64,000 nt of DNA from JBBDJB01 sp040880125 (lineage in GTDB: Bacteria; Planctomycetota; Planctomycetia; Pirellulales; JBBDJB01), in assembly GCA_040880125.1 (NCBI GenBank), contig JBBDJB010000045.1, positions 1-64,000 on the forward strand, written 5' to 3'. A program made the position numbers and the translations under genes. Each line of letters starts with the position of its first letter. Position 1 is the stretch's first letter. The notes below the pieces were generated by a model. That model saw only the letters and a program-made list of their open reading frames with translations. It made no database searches and was not told the DNA's origin. Positions 26,371 through 35,878 of the stretch are shown in pieces.

Positions 26371-27897
26371 CTATGCGGCCGACTCCCGCTTCGTGGCCGC
26401 CTCCATGATCCGCTGCTCGGTTGCCTCTTCGCGCGTGAACTCGCCGGTCAGACGGCCTTCACTCAGTACCAGAATGCGATCGCACACGGCCAGCAGCTCC
26501 GGCAGTTCACTGGAAGTGAGCAGGATGCCCAGCCCCTGCCGGCAGAGGCGGTCCATTAGCCGGTACAGTTCGGCCTTCGCGCCGACGTCGACGCCCCGAG
26601 TGGGGTCGTCCAACAACAGCACCGCCGGCTCGGTCAACAGCCACCGTCCGATGATCACTTTCTGTTGATTGCCGCCGCTTAAGCTGACCACCGGCGCTTC
26701 GACGCTGGCGGCCTTAATGGCCAGTTGACCGGCTGTTTCGCGGGCCATCTCGTGTTCCCGCCGACTTCGTACCAGCCCGCCCTGCGACGCCTGCGACAGA
26801 CTGCAAACTGTCAGGTTCTCCCGGACGTTCATCGCGCTAAACAGGCCGAGCCGCTTGCGGTCTTCGGTAACCAGGGCGACGCCCGCGGCCAGCGCTTCGG
26901 CCGGATGGCGGAAGCGGACCTCGTGGTCCTGCAGAAAAATTGCTCCCTGGTGCGGTTCGGCAGCCGCCCCGAACAAGCACTCGAGCAGTTCGGTCCGTCC
27001 GGCACCCATCAACCCGGCGATGCCGAGTATCTCCCCGCGACGCAACGAAAGCGACACGTCGCGCAACCGCCACTGCCGTGCATGCCCCGGCCACGGGAGG
27101 GAAAGCGACTCGACGCGCAGCAGCACTTCGCCGATCGGGCGCTTGGCGCTGATGTCGACCGCTTCGATCTCGCGGCCCACCATCAGGTGCGTAATCTGCC
27201 GCGGATCGGTCTGCGCCCGCGCGACTGTCTCGACCCGCTTGCCGTCGCGGAGCACCGTGATCCGGTCGGATAGCCGGAAGATCTCATCCATCTTGTGCGA
27301 GATGTACAGCACCGTGACGCCGCGCTCGCGCAGCCGGCCGATAACGCGAAACAACCGCTCGACCTCCGACTCGGTCAGTGCGCTGGTCGGCTCGTCCATG
27401 ATGAAGATATCGGTCCTTAGCGACAGCGCCTTGGCGATCTCGACGAGCTGCTGATCGCCCACACGAAGCTGTCCGCAGGGCTGCCGCGGATCGACGTGGC
27501 AATCGAGCTGGGCGAACAGTTCCCCGGCGGCCTCTTCCATCGCGCGGTCATCCACCAGGCCGAGCCGCGTGCGCATCTCTCGGCCGAGAAAGATGTTGGC
27601 CGCCGAGGAGAGCTCCTCGACCAGATTGAACTCCTGGTGAATGATGCTGACGCCCGCCGCTTCGGCGTCGCGTGTGCCGCCGAAGCGCACCGGCTCGTCT
27701 CGCAGCCACAGCTCGCCTTCATAGGCGGTGAGCACGCCGGCGAGGATCTTCATCAGCGTACTCTTGCCGGCTCCATTTTCGCCGCAGATCGCGTGCAGCT
27801 CGCGCGGCCGAATGTCGAAGGACACGTCGTCCAGCGCCACCACGCCGCCGAATCGCTTGGTGACATTGCGAATCGAGATGATCGGCGCGTCATTCAT
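26371..27897 (-). CDS. sugar ABC importer, tandem ATPase (RbsA/MglA type)
   Basis: 508 residues with two fused nucleotide-binding domains. Domain 1: Walker A GENGAGKST, signature LRVGDQQLVEIAKAL, Walker B IFIMDEPTSAL. Domain 2: degenerate Walker A (GLMGAGRTELLE), signature SLSGGNQQKVIIGRWL, Walker B VLLLDDPTRGVD. This asymmetric arrangement is normal for CUT2-type sugar importers. It is the last gene of a three-gene minus-strand operon with permease and binding protein. The natural sugar (ribose, galactose, xylose, or a polysaccharide monomer) cannot be decided. Confidence 0.93.
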   Translation of the reverse strand: MNDAPIISIRNVTKRFGGVVALDDVSFDIRPRELHAICGENGAGKSTLMKILAGVLTAYEGELWLRDEPVRFGGTRDAEAAGVSIIHQEFNLVEELSSAANIFLGREMRTRLGLVDDRAMEEAAGELFAQLDCHVDPRQPCGQLRVGDQQLVEIAKALSLRTDIFIMDEPTSALTESEVERLFRVIGRLRERGVTVLYISHKMDEIFRLSDRITVLRDGKRVETVARAQTDPRQITHLMVGREIEAVDISAKRPIGEVLLRVESLSLPWPGHARQWRLRDVSLSLRRGEILGIAGLMGAGRTELLECLFGAAAEPHQGAIFLQDHEVRFRHPAEALAAGVALVTEDRKRLGLFSAMNVRENLTVCSLSQASQGGLVRSRREHEMARETAGQLAIKAASVEAPVVSLSGGNQQKVIIGRWLLTEPAVLLLDDPTRGVDVGAKAELYRLMDRLCRQGLGILLTSSELPELLAVCDRILVLSEGRLTGEFTREEATEQRIMEAATKRESAA

Positions 27898-27940
27898 GGA
27901 TGTTCAATCGAGCTGGCAAAGCTGGCTCCGCGGGCGCCTG

Positions 27941-29146
27941 TCACCGCGACTTCCGCCCCTGAATCAGCTTTAGCCCCCCCAGCAGGATAAGGGCGGCAGG
28001 CGCTGCCACGTAGGCGCCCGTTCTTCCGGCCACCAACAGCGCCAGCACGGCGGCCAACACGGTTAACGTCAGCATGGCGACCACCCCTAACATGCCGGGA
28101 AAGGCCTGCTTGCCCTGACCCATGCCTTGCCGGAACTGGCTGAAGGCGACCGCGATCACCACGACCATGCCGACGATCAGTCCTTCGTAGACGTCGGCGC
28201 CGGTCTTGATGATCTTGGCGACTCCGTCGATCACCGTGCGGAGGAACAGCGCACCGAGCACCGTACCCGGCACGCTGCCGACGCCGCCCTGCAGACTGCA
28301 GCCACCGACCACCGCGGCGGCGATGGCATTCAGTTCATAGCCGCGCCCCAGGGTCTGTGGGTCGGCCACGCTCTGGTCGCAGATGTATAGGATCCCCGCG
28401 ATCGTCGAGGTAAGGGTCCCGATGCAATACGCCAGCCACTTCACGCGATCGGTGCGAATGCCGCTCAACCGGGCGGCCTGCTCGTTGCCACCCAGGGCAT
28501 AGATGTGCCGCCCCACGACGGTCCGGCTGAGCATCAGCCACACGCACGCGGCCAGCACGACAAAAATCACGCACGGGATCCATACGGAGGTGGCCAGGTA
28601 GCGGAAGCCGGGATCATAGATCTGTATCTGGGTGCTCTTGCCGCCGAAGGCCACCTCCGTAACGTGCTCGCAGATCGCGCGGCCCAGACTGCGCAGGCCG
28701 ACCAAAGTCGCTAGCGTGGCGATGAAGGGCGGCAGCCCCACTACGGTGATCAGCCATGCGTGCAGCGTGCCGACGAGAAAGCCGACCAACAGCGTGACGC
28801 CAATAGCGGTGGAGATCACCCCCCACCCCAGCGGCTCGGCATTTTGCATCGCATCGGGCGCCAGCAACACCATCACCGTGGCGCAAATGGTGCCGGCAAA
28901 CGCAATCATCGACCCGCTCGACAGGTCGATGCCGCCGGAGATGATGACCACCGCCGCGCCCAGCGAGAAGATGCCCAAGTAGGCGGTCTGCCGCGCGATG
29001 TTGACGAAGCTGTCCCACGGGGCGGAGACGTAATTGTGATTCGAATCGAGCACGGCGGTGACCGCCACGACGACGACGATCGCCGCGACCAATCCCAGCT
29101 CATTGCCCGACAGCGGTAGTCGACCCGCCAGTTTCGCCCGTGGCAC
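27941..29146 (-). CDS. sugar ABC importer permease (RbsC type)
   Basis: 401 residues with about ten membrane spans. Typical landmarks: GAAVVIISGGIDLSSGSMIAF, AWLITVVGLPPFIATLATLVGLRSLG, GRHIYALGGNEQAARLSGIRTDRVKW, and LNAIAAAVVGGCSLQGGVGSV. The N-terminus is somewhat extended. An additional two-span segment after about residue 335 is present. It begins two bases after the binding-protein stop codon and ends 43 bases before the ATPase, consistent with one transcript. Substrate as for the neighbours. Confidence 0.93.
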   Translation of the reverse strand: MPRAKLAGRLPLSGNELGLVAAIVVVVAVTAVLDSNHNYVSAPWDSFVNIARQTAYLGIFSLGAAVVIISGGIDLSSGSMIAFAGTICATVMVLLAPDAMQNAEPLGWGVISTAIGVTLLVGFLVGTLHAWLITVVGLPPFIATLATLVGLRSLGRAICEHVTEVAFGGKSTQIQIYDPGFRYLATSVWIPCVIFVVLAACVWLMLSRTVVGRHIYALGGNEQAARLSGIRTDRVKWLAYCIGTLTSTIAGILYICDQSVADPQTLGRGYELNAIAAAVVGGCSLQGGVGSVPGTVLGALFLRTVIDGVAKIIKTGADVYEGLIVGMVVVIAVAFSQFRQGMGQGKQAFPGMLGVVAMLTLTVLAAVLALLVAGRTGAYVAAPAALILLGGLKLIQGRKSR

Positions 29147-29148
29147 GC

Positions 29149-30288
29149 CTAAGATCCCTTCAAGCCAAACTTATCCAGCCACGCCTGAAACTCCGGTAGC
29201 GTCAAGAACTGCGTCTTTTCGTCGAACATCTCGGCGTTCAGCGGCGAGCTCTCATCCGGCACCACCAGCTTCAGCCCCGTGTCGTAGATGTCACCGCCCT
29301 CTTCCTCGCGGTTGGGGAACATCTCGTCGAGAGTCTCCTGACTGTCCTCGTGCAGCGCCTTGAGCGCTCGGACGCACTGGTAGCCCATGTCGTAAGGGTT
29401 CTGCACGACCAGCACGTCGATGTGGCCCTTGCCCATCTGTGAGACGGCGATCGGCTCGGCGTCGAAACACGCGACGACATAATCGTCCCGCACGTTATCT
29501 TGCGTGACTACGTCGACAATCGCCGGGGCATTGAACGAATAGATGCCCACCAGGGCGACCAGGTCCGCGTGGTTTCGGATGGCGTTGCGAACGTTTTCGC
29601 GCGACGTGGAAGCATCCCAGGTGCCCATGCGGTCGCGCTCAACGTACTCTTTGCCGATTGCTTCTTGAAAGCCATCCATCCGCGCCCGGGCGTTGAACGC
29701 CCCGGTCGTACCGACGAACTGCACGTACCCGCCGCTTTCGACGCCCTTGGCCTTCAAAAGTACCCGGGTGGCCGTCGCTAGGGCGTGGCCGCCCTCGACA
29801 TTGTCGGTGCCGATGTAGAACGAACGTGCGTCGCGCAGCCGCTCGCGGTTGACGTCGTTGTCGACGCAGATCACGTGAACGCCCTTCTCTTGCAAATTCC
29901 GCATCTCCTGAGCCACGGCCTCATTGTCCGCGTCCAGTGCGGAGACGGCTACCGCCGCGATGTCCGACTGCGTGTTGAACTGCCGCAGCTTGTTGATCTG
30001 CCCGGCCGGCGTCCCGTCGTTCACTTCCATCACCGCCCGCAGTCCGGCCTCTTGAAGCTTCAGGTCCTTCTCCGCTTGTTGGAGACCGTGGCGGCAGGCG
30101 TCCCAAAAGGGCGAATTGCCGTTAGTCAGCAAGATGATCCGCTTCAGCTCGCCGTCGGCATCGCCGGACCCGGCGCTTGCATCGTCAGAACCTTGGCAGC
30201 CGGCTAGTCCGCTGACCGTTGCCACCAGTGCGACGACCGACACCGCGATTCGCAGTCGCTTCCGCATCGTCTCCCAGACCGTGTGCAT
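29149..30288 (-). CDS. sugar ABC importer substrate-binding lipoprotein
   Basis: 379 residues from ATG 30288, chosen because GGAG lies 8 bases upstream; a start at 30345 is possible. Lipoprotein signal with lipobox SGLAGC, followed by a Ser/Gly/Asp linker. The mature part is a periplasmic-binding-protein 4 (LacI-like) fold: IILLTNGNSPFWDACRHGLQQAE, VAVSALDADNEAVAQEMRN, HVICVDNDVNRERLRD, FYIGTDNVEGG, VQFVGTTGAFNARARMDGF. First gene of the importer operon. Ligand not predictable by eye; an Asn/Asp/Arg-rich pocket fits a sugar. Confidence 0.92.
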   Translation of the reverse strand: MHTVWETMRKRLRIAVSVVALVATVSGLAGCQGSDDASAGSGDADGELKRIILLTNGNSPFWDACRHGLQQAEKDLKLQEAGLRAVMEVNDGTPAGQINKLRQFNTQSDIAAVAVSALDADNEAVAQEMRNLQEKGVHVICVDNDVNRERLRDARSFYIGTDNVEGGHALATATRVLLKAKGVESGGYVQFVGTTGAFNARARMDGFQEAIGKEYVERDRMGTWDASTSRENVRNAIRNHADLVALVGIYSFNAPAIVDVVTQDNVRDDYVVACFDAEPIAVSQMGKGHIDVLVVQNPYDMGYQCVRALKALHEDSQETLDEMFPNREEEGGDIYDTGLKLVVPDESSPLNAEMFDEKTQFLTLPEFQAWLDKFGLKGS

Positions 30289-30578
30289 TTCGCCAACTCC
30301 CATGTTTTTGAAAGTCGCCCAAAGAAGTGCGTGGCGACGGTCCATGTTCGAAAAGCCCGCGACGAAGAGCCCCGATGCCCCCCACGTGCGGCGGCTACAG
30401 TTGCCGCCGTACTGTCTGGGCCGCGAGGCAAAGCGTTCATTTTAGGTCGTCCCGCCACCGGGAACAAGCCGCCGAGCGGCCGCGGAAAATGACCTTCACC
30501 AGGATCACGTGGCAGAGCAAAGTAGGGTCCCGCTGTGCGGACCATCGGATGGGCGAACGACCACGCACAAACTCAGAG

Positions 30579-30604
30579 GTGGCACAGACATTCTTGTCTG
30601 TGCC
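30579..30604. repeat. dispersed palindrome, copy 3
   Basis: GTGGCACAGACA-TTCT-TGTCTGTGCC, the most perfect copy (10-bp arms) of the family also found at 194-216, 613-639 and 58326-58351. Confidence 0.6.
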
Positions 30605-30670
30605 AGCCAGCGGGCTCCATGAGCCGGGCACGGCGGGGCAAGTCGGCCGTGGCACCCGGCGCAACAAAAA

Positions 30671-30705
30671 AGCAAGGCCGTGCTCTTTGGGAGCACGGCC
30701 TTGCT
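30671..30705 (-). terminator. intrinsic terminator of the porin-like gene
   Basis: A perfect 15-bp stem (30671-30685 with 30691-30705) and a 5-base loop. Read on the minus strand it is followed at once by a run of T (the A-run at 30665-30670). It lies 49 bases after the porin-like stop codon: a textbook rho-independent terminator. Confidence 0.88.
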
Positions 30706-30753
30706 GGAAAGGTGTCTTCGTCGGTGCTGATCTCGTGAGAGCTCAGCCGGCGA

Positions 30754-32175
30754 CTAGTACAGGAAGATTACGTCGAACGCGGCGGTGAGCTGGTCGTCGT
30801 CGGTGCCGTCGTCGTACGGCAGGTCACCGGTGTCCGGGTCGGCTGCACCGTCGTACCAGTCGTAGCGAAGCTCGGGCCGGAAGACGAAGTTGTCGTTGGG
30901 CTTGTAGTTCAAGCCCGCCGTCAGCTCGTAGAAGTTGCCCACGAAGCTCTCGCCCTCGATCGCGTTGCCTTCGCCCAGGCCGGTCACCCGCACGCCGTCG
31001 TCGTCGCGGAACCACTCGCCTCGCACGCCGAACGTCCAGCAGCAGTTGATCTTGTAGAACAGGTACTGGTTGATGCCGTACCACTCGGCGTCCTGCCCGG
31101 CACCGGCACCGTTGTCCTGGTGACCGTTGTCGTGCTGAAAGACGTACGTCCAGCGGTCGGTCAGCTCGTTGCTGTAGACGACGCTGTACAGGAAGCGGTC
31201 GTCGGCGTCCGAGATGGCCGAAGGCTCTTCGCCCGCGGTGCCGGAGATGGCCAGCGTGGTGCCGTTGCCGCCGTCCCACGAGAAGCCGCCCAGGAAGGAG
31301 AGGTCGTCGTTGTTGTCTTCCCAGTTGTCCCAGCCGCGATCGAAGCCGCCGTATACGGTGGTGGTGTCGCTGTAGGCGTAGCTGGCCAGCGCACCGGTGT
31401 GGGTGAACGGCTCGCCGTACTGCATGGTGTAGGCGTGCGAGTAGAAGAAGTTGCCGGTGGCCGGCACGACTTCATACCCGATGATCGTGTAAAAGTGCCC
31501 CAGCTTGACCGACAGGTCGTTGTAGGCCACCTCGGCATAAAGCTGCGGCATGGCTACGCCGTAGAAGCGGCTGTCTTCGTTCCAGTTGTCTTCCAGGCCG
31601 TTGGACGTGGTGAAGCGGTGGTCGGTGCCGTAGAGCAGATCGACGCGTCCGCCCAGATCCCAACCGCAGCCGCCGTTGTCGATTTCCTTCTCCATCACCA
31701 GGTAAAGCTGGTTGAGCTGTCCTTCGTCGGCGCGGTCGTTGAAGGTGACCGGTCCGTTGAAGTTGTCGGCCGGATCGGAGAAGTTGGCCGTGTAACCAGC
31801 GGAGGCCCAGCCGTAGATGTTGACCCCGCAGCCCAATCCGCAGGGAAACAACCGCCAGGGATTCTCTTCCGGGCAGCTAAGTGCGCAACAGCTCGCGCAC
31901 CCGCCGCCGCACGCGCCGTCGCAGCCGTAGGCCACCGCGCCGTTGCCGCCCGCCGCGGCGGCTCCATTCGCCGCTCCGCCGGCCGACGCTTCGGGAGCTT
32001 CCTCAACCGGACGATCGCTCGGCGATGCTTGGGGCTCGTCTTGCGCGAAGTAGCTCGTGTAGTCGCGATCCGGACTCGCCGGAGTTGGCTGACCGTATCC
32101 GTATTGAGCCGACGCCGCTCCGGCCGACATCGCACAGACCACCAAGGCCCCGGCTGACCATTTGAAGACGTTCAC
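30754..32175 (-). CDS. planctomycete outer-membrane beta-barrel (porin-like, BBP2 type)
   Basis: 473 residues from GTG 32175, chosen because AGGGAG lies 9 bases upstream and the signal peptide then begins properly (VNVFKWSAGALVVCAMSAGAASAQ). An ATG at 32238 would add 21 residues. After a linker (Pro/Ser/Ala/Glu, about residues 25-75) comes a Cys-rich stretch with eight Cys in about 33 residues (YGCDGACGGGCASCC...). The rest is beta-barrel-like: alternating aromatic/Gly segments, LYLVMEKEIDNGGCGWDLGGRVD, LYAEVAYNDLSVKLGHFYTIIGYE, ending in a C-terminal aromatic (DVIFLY), as in outer-membrane proteins. It resembles the DUF1597/BBP2-type barrels abundant in planctomycetes. Function: probably a diffusion pore. 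Confidence 0.85.
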   Translation of the reverse strand: MNVFKWSAGALVVCAMSAGAASAQYGYGQPTPASPDRDYTSYFAQDEPQASPSDRPVEEAPEASAGGAANGAAAAGGNGAVAYGCDGACGGGCASCCALSCPEENPWRLFPCGLGCGVNIYGWASAGYTANFSDPADNFNGPVTFNDRADEGQLNQLYLVMEKEIDNGGCGWDLGGRVDLLYGTDHRFTTSNGLEDNWNEDSRFYGVAMPQLYAEVAYNDLSVKLGHFYTIIGYEVVPATGNFFYSHAYTMQYGEPFTHTGALASYAYSDTTTVYGGFDRGWDNWEDNNDDLSFLGGFSWDGGNGTTLAISGTAGEEPSAISDADDRFLYSVVYSNELTDRWTYVFQHDNGHQDNGAGAGQDAEWYGINQYLFYKINCCWTFGVRGEWFRDDDGVRVTGLGEGNAIEGESFVGNFYELTAGLNYKPNDNFVFRPELRYDWYDGAADPDTGDLPYDDGTDDDQLTAAFDVIFLY

Positions 32176-32490
32176 GATCGGAGACTCCCTTCTCTGAACC
32201 TGTGTATCACTTCCCTCGGCCAGACGAATGCCGGACACGCCTTGTTATCGTCGCACCCCTTTTTGCGAAATCACCTGCAACAATCCAAACAGCGTGAAAA
32301 TCCGCTGCAAAGCTCACGCGCCGATCCGCTTGTACCGGTGGTATGGATTTTCAGTGTGAATCAGCGCCGGCGGTGATTGCCGATCGCTGGAGCATCGAGA
32401 CTGGCAGCTTGCCGCCAGCCGCACGAGCACTTCAACCGGCAAAGTTTCACCAGGCCGATCACGCCCACCCGACCGGGCCGTTCGGGGTGG
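32176..32490. other. intergenic region upstream of the porin-like gene
   Basis: 315 bases; must contain the promoter of the minus-strand porin-like gene. No -35/-10 pair with standard spacing was found. No gene or repeat recognised. Confidence 0.35.
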
Positions 32491-32670
32491 TCAGCGAGAA
32501 AGCAGCCAGCCCAGAATCAAACCGGCAGCGAAGACCGCCGCCAGTGCGAAGCACGAGGTCCGCGCCCGACGCTCGCCGGGGATCGTGATCTGCAGACAGT
32601 GCGGGTCGACTTCCAGCCGCTCGATCAGCTCGCGTCGCACGTGGCGGTCTGGGACGTGCAAGAAGTCCAC
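32491..32670 (-). CDS. 59-residue tail-anchored-like membrane protein
   Basis: Starts at a GTG (32670) placed 6 bases after an excellent GGGGGAGG ribosome-binding site. The soluble N-terminal part (VDFLHVPDRHVRRELIERL) has a helical, charged look; the C-terminal 20 residues (CFALAAVFAAGLILGWLLSR) form one membrane span that ends the protein. No family recognised. It is divergent from the site-2 protease gene at 32936. The call rests on the ribosome site, the sensible end and the lack of another gene here. Confidence 0.5.
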   Translation of the reverse strand: MDFLHVPDRHVRRELIERLEVDPHCLQITIPGERRARTSCFALAAVFAAGLILGWLLSR

Positions 32671-32935
32671 CGCGCACCTCCCCCGGGTTGCTTGCAGGAA
32701 TGCACGGGCGGCGACGCCGCCCGACTGCCAAGCTGGACAGGAAGCAACATGTGCGGGTTCGCGGGTAGAGGCTGCCTTTTTAACCCGGAGTAACGCCGCG
32801 ATGCTGTACGAGAGGTCATCAAGCCCTTTCCGAAGCGTCTCACTCGCCCTAGGATCGGGTAGTCCCGCGACGGTAGACCAAAACCATATGGCTCCGGCGG
32901 CCGCACTCGCTTCAGCACCCAGATCCGGCCCGACT

Positions 32936-33838
32936 ATGTCCTCCAATCCTCAAGAGCCGGGACGTCCAGCTCACGAGTCGAGCGAGCCGCCTCGCAACTA
33001 CGTGGACGCGGAGGTCGTCGAGCCGACCAGCCAGTGGCGGCCCCCGCAAAAGTCCGGCTTTCCGACCGTGCCGGCGGTGCTGTATGTGCTGACGTGGATC
33101 AGCACCTCGATCGTGGGCGGGCTGACTTACTCCACGGCGCTTCTGTTCACGCTGACGGCGCACGAGTTGGGGCATTTCCTACAGGCCCGACGCTATCGCG
33201 TGCGAGCAAGCTGGCCCTATTTCATTCCCGTGCCGCTCCCGCCCATCGGTACCATGGGCGCCGTAATCGGGATGCCTGGCGGATTGGGCGATCGCCGGTC
33301 GCTGTTCGATATCGCCATCACCGGCCCGCTGGCGGGACTGATTCCGGCGATCGTGTTCTCTATTGTGGGGCTCTCTCTTTCCGAGGTTCACGTCGTCGAC
33401 CCGCGACAGCCACGGCTGTCGCTCGGCGAACCATTGCTATTCAAGCTATTCGTCTACCAGGTCTTCGGCTCGCTTCCCGAAGGCCATGACGTTTTCCTGC
33501 ATCCGCTCGCCTTCGCCGGCTGGGTCGGCATCTTTATCACGGCGCTGAATCTGATCCCCGTCAGCCAACTCGACGGCGGACATATTTTCTATGCACTGCT
33601 CGGACCGGCGTCGTGGCCGATCGCATGGGCGCTTCTGATCGCGGCCGCCGCCGCGGTGGTTATCTTCGGGGCGTACCAGTGGATGCTGTTGATCGTGCTG
33701 GTCTTTCTGTTCGGCCCGGCGCATCCACCCACGGCCAACGACCGTGTTCCGCTCGGACCCACCCGGACGGTGCTGGGCTGGCTGAGCCTGGCGTTCGTCA
33801 TCGTCGGATTCACGCCGCAGCCGTTCATACCTAACTAG
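32936..33838 (+). CDS. site-2 protease-like (M50) membrane metalloprotease
   Basis: 300 residues from ATG 32936; an in-frame ATG at 32888 would add 16 residues. About seven membrane spans. The zinc site is clear: FTLTAHELGHFLQARRY gives HExxH in a membrane helix, and LIPVSQLDGGHIFYALL supplies the third ligand (LDGGH in place of NxxPxPxxDG). GTMGAVIGMPGGLGDRRSLFDIAITGPLAGL is the conserved loop between them. The first 55 residues are polar and cytoplasmic. Members cut membrane-bound regulators; the target here is unknown, and no anti-sigma factor is adjacent. Confidence 0.88.
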   Translation: MSSNPQEPGRPAHESSEPPRNYVDAEVVEPTSQWRPPQKSGFPTVPAVLYVLTWISTSIVGGLTYSTALLFTLTAHELGHFLQARRYRVRASWPYFIPVPLPPIGTMGAVIGMPGGLGDRRSLFDIAITGPLAGLIPAIVFSIVGLSLSEVHVVDPRQPRLSLGEPLLFKLFVYQVFGSLPEGHDVFLHPLAFAGWVGIFITALNLIPVSQLDGGHIFYALLGPASWPIAWALLIAAAAAVVIFGAYQWMLLIVLVFLFGPAHPPTANDRVPLGPTRTVLGWLSLAFVIVGFTPQPFIPN

Positions 33839-33993
33839 TGGACATCGTGCACACTTCCGCTGACGTGCGCTGCCAAAGTGCACGAATGCGGCCGTACCGG
33901 CAGCTTTTGCTTGCCTCGGACTGCGCGATCGACCACGATAGAGCCGCGATTCCGCAGGTTAATTTTCATGACCATCGTTCGAGAGGAATCTCC

Positions 33994-35823
33994 ATGACTT
34001 ACCGGTCCAATCCCTGGCAAGCCGCAAGCGCATTCGCCGCCACTACCGCGCTTTTGTTAACCACTTGCCTCACCGCCGCCGCTCAAGAGGCCAGCGGCCG
34101 CATTTCCGGTGAACTGAAGCGGTGGCATCGGATCACCATCGATTTCGAAGGACCGCAGACCAACGAGTCGGCCGATCCCAACCCGTTCCGCGACTATCGG
34201 CTAGACGTCACATTCCGGCACGGCGATCGGGCGATGCGCGTGGCCGGATTCTATGCCGCCGACGGCAACGCCGCCGAAAGTGGCTCCGACTCGGGCCGCG
34301 TGTGGCGCGTGCACTTCGTGCCGGACCAGACGGGCCAGTGGACGTATACGGCTTCGTTTCGAACCGGACGCGACATAGCCCTGAGCGAAGAACCGGCGGC
34401 CGGCGATGCGACCGCCTTTGACGGCGCGCAGGGCGAGCTGACCGTGGCGGAGAGTGACAAGTCCGGCCGCGACCATCGGGCGCACGGCCTACTGCGGTAC
34501 GTCGGCGGGCATCATCTGCAGTTTGCGGGATCGGAGCGATACTTCCTCAAGGGCGGCGCCGACAGCCCCGAGAATTTTCTCGCCTACGCCGATTTCGACG
34601 GTACTTCATCGCTCCGCGATCGCCCGCGGCGGCAAGGCGAAGCCGCGCCCGCGGCACTGCATCGCTACGAGCCGCACGTGCGCGACTGGCGCCAAGGCGA
34701 TCCCACCTGGGGCGACGGGCAAGGCAAGGGCATCATCGGGGCGCTGAACTACCTGGCCGATCAACACGTCAACAGCGTCTACTTCTTGACGATGAACGTC
34801 GGCGGCGACGGGCAGGACGTCTGGCCGTGGGCCGACCACGATCAACGGTTCCGCTTCGATTGCAGCAAGCTCGACCAGTGGGAGATCGTCTTCTCGCACA
34901 TGGACTGCCAGGGGATCATGCTGCACGTGGTGACGCAGGAGCAGGAGAACGACCAGTTGCTCGACGGCGGCGAGCTCGGCCCGCAGCGAAAGCTGTACTA
35001 TCGCGAGCTGGTGGCCCGATTCGGCCATCACCTGGCAGTGACCTGGAATCTGGGCGAGGAGAACACCAACACCAGCGAGCAGCGCAAGGCGTTCTGCCGG
35101 TATCTCCACGAGCTGGATCCGTACGACCATCAAGTTGTAGTGCACACCTTTCCCGGCCGCTACGACGAAGTTTACGAGCCGCTGTTGGGCTTCAAGCACT
35201 TCGAAGGGCCGTCGCTGCAGACCAACGACACGCACGAGCAGACGCTGCGCTGGGTGCACCGTTCGGCCGAAGCGGGCAGGCCGTGGATCGTATGCCTGGA
35301 TGAGATCGGGCCAGCCAACACTGGCGTCAAGCCGGACGAGGACGATCCCGGCCACGATGAGATCCGCAAGCGACATCTGTGGGGGAATTTGATGGGCGGT
35401 GGTGCCGGAGTGGAGTGGTATTTCGGCTACAACTTCCCGCACAACGATCTGAACCTGGAAGACTTCCGCAGCCGCGAGCGGATGTGGGAGCAGACCGCCA
35501 ATGCGCTTCGCTTCATGCACGAGCATCTGCCGTTTCAGCGCATGAAGCCCGCGGACGACTTGACGAGCGACGATGATGACTATTGCCTGGCCGATCCCGG
35601 AAGCGTATACGCGATCTTTCGGCCCGACGGCGGATCGACCGAGCTCGACCTGGGCGAACGCCGCGATCGTTTCGAAGTCCGCTGGTACAATCCGCGTTCC
35701 GGGGGAGAGTTGCAGTCGGGCAGCATGAATACGATTTCGGGGCCCGGCTCGGTAGCCATTGGTGAGCCACCGAGTGAAGGCGATCGCGACTGGGTTGCGC
35801 TAGTTCGTCGGACGGACCGCTAG
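33994..35823 (+). CDS. secreted DUF5060 glycosidase-like protein
   Basis: 609 residues. ATG 33994 follows GAGAGGA; an earlier in-frame start at 33838 adds 52 residues and is unlikely. Signal peptide about 1-31 (cut after TAAAQ). DUF5060 beta-sandwich about 38-150 (RWHRITIDFEGPQTNESADPNPF; VWRVHFVPDQTGQWTYTASF). Central TIM-barrel-like region about 165-520 (YFLKGGADSPENFLAYADFDG; NYLADQHVNSVYFLTMNVGGDG; WPWADHDQRFRFDCSKLDQWE; LAVTWNLGEENTN; PWIVCLDEIGPA with likely acidic catalytic residues). A C-terminal putative collagen-binding-like domain follows (FRPDGGSTELDLGERRDRFEVRWYNPRSGGE). Probably acts on a polysaccharide outside the cytoplasm; substrate unknown. Confidence 0.85.
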   Translation: MTYRSNPWQAASAFAATTALLLTTCLTAAAQEASGRISGELKRWHRITIDFEGPQTNESADPNPFRDYRLDVTFRHGDRAMRVAGFYAADGNAAESGSDSGRVWRVHFVPDQTGQWTYTASFRTGRDIALSEEPAAGDATAFDGAQGELTVAESDKSGRDHRAHGLLRYVGGHHLQFAGSERYFLKGGADSPENFLAYADFDGTSSLRDRPRRQGEAAPAALHRYEPHVRDWRQGDPTWGDGQGKGIIGALNYLADQHVNSVYFLTMNVGGDGQDVWPWADHDQRFRFDCSKLDQWEIVFSHMDCQGIMLHVVTQEQENDQLLDGGELGPQRKLYYRELVARFGHHLAVTWNLGEENTNTSEQRKAFCRYLHELDPYDHQVVVHTFPGRYDEVYEPLLGFKHFEGPSLQTNDTHEQTLRWVHRSAEAGRPWIVCLDEIGPANTGVKPDEDDPGHDEIRKRHLWGNLMGGGAGVEWYFGYNFPHNDLNLEDFRSRERMWEQTANALRFMHEHLPFQRMKPADDLTSDDDDYCLADPGSVYAIFRPDGGSTELDLGERRDRFEVRWYNPRSGGELQSGSMNTISGPGSVAIGEPPSEGDRDWVALVRRTDR

Positions 35824-35878
35824 CGAAGCCGCAATTCCTGAAGCGATGCTTTCTATGGCGTAAGCTAAACGGCGACGG

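Larger units (their letters stand above)
30289..30753. other. intergenic region with palindrome and terminator
   Basis: 465 bases without a gene. It holds the importer operon's presumed promoter (right after 30288), a dispersed CACAGACA palindrome at 30579-30604, and at 30671-30705 the strong terminator of the porin-like gene. No promoter hexamers stood out. Confidence 0.5.

Noticed and set aside
31120..32157. Plus-strand open frame opposite the porin-like gene
   Set aside because: Val/Arg/Gly-rich antisense frame; the minus strand has a signal peptide, barrel features, ribosome site and terminator.
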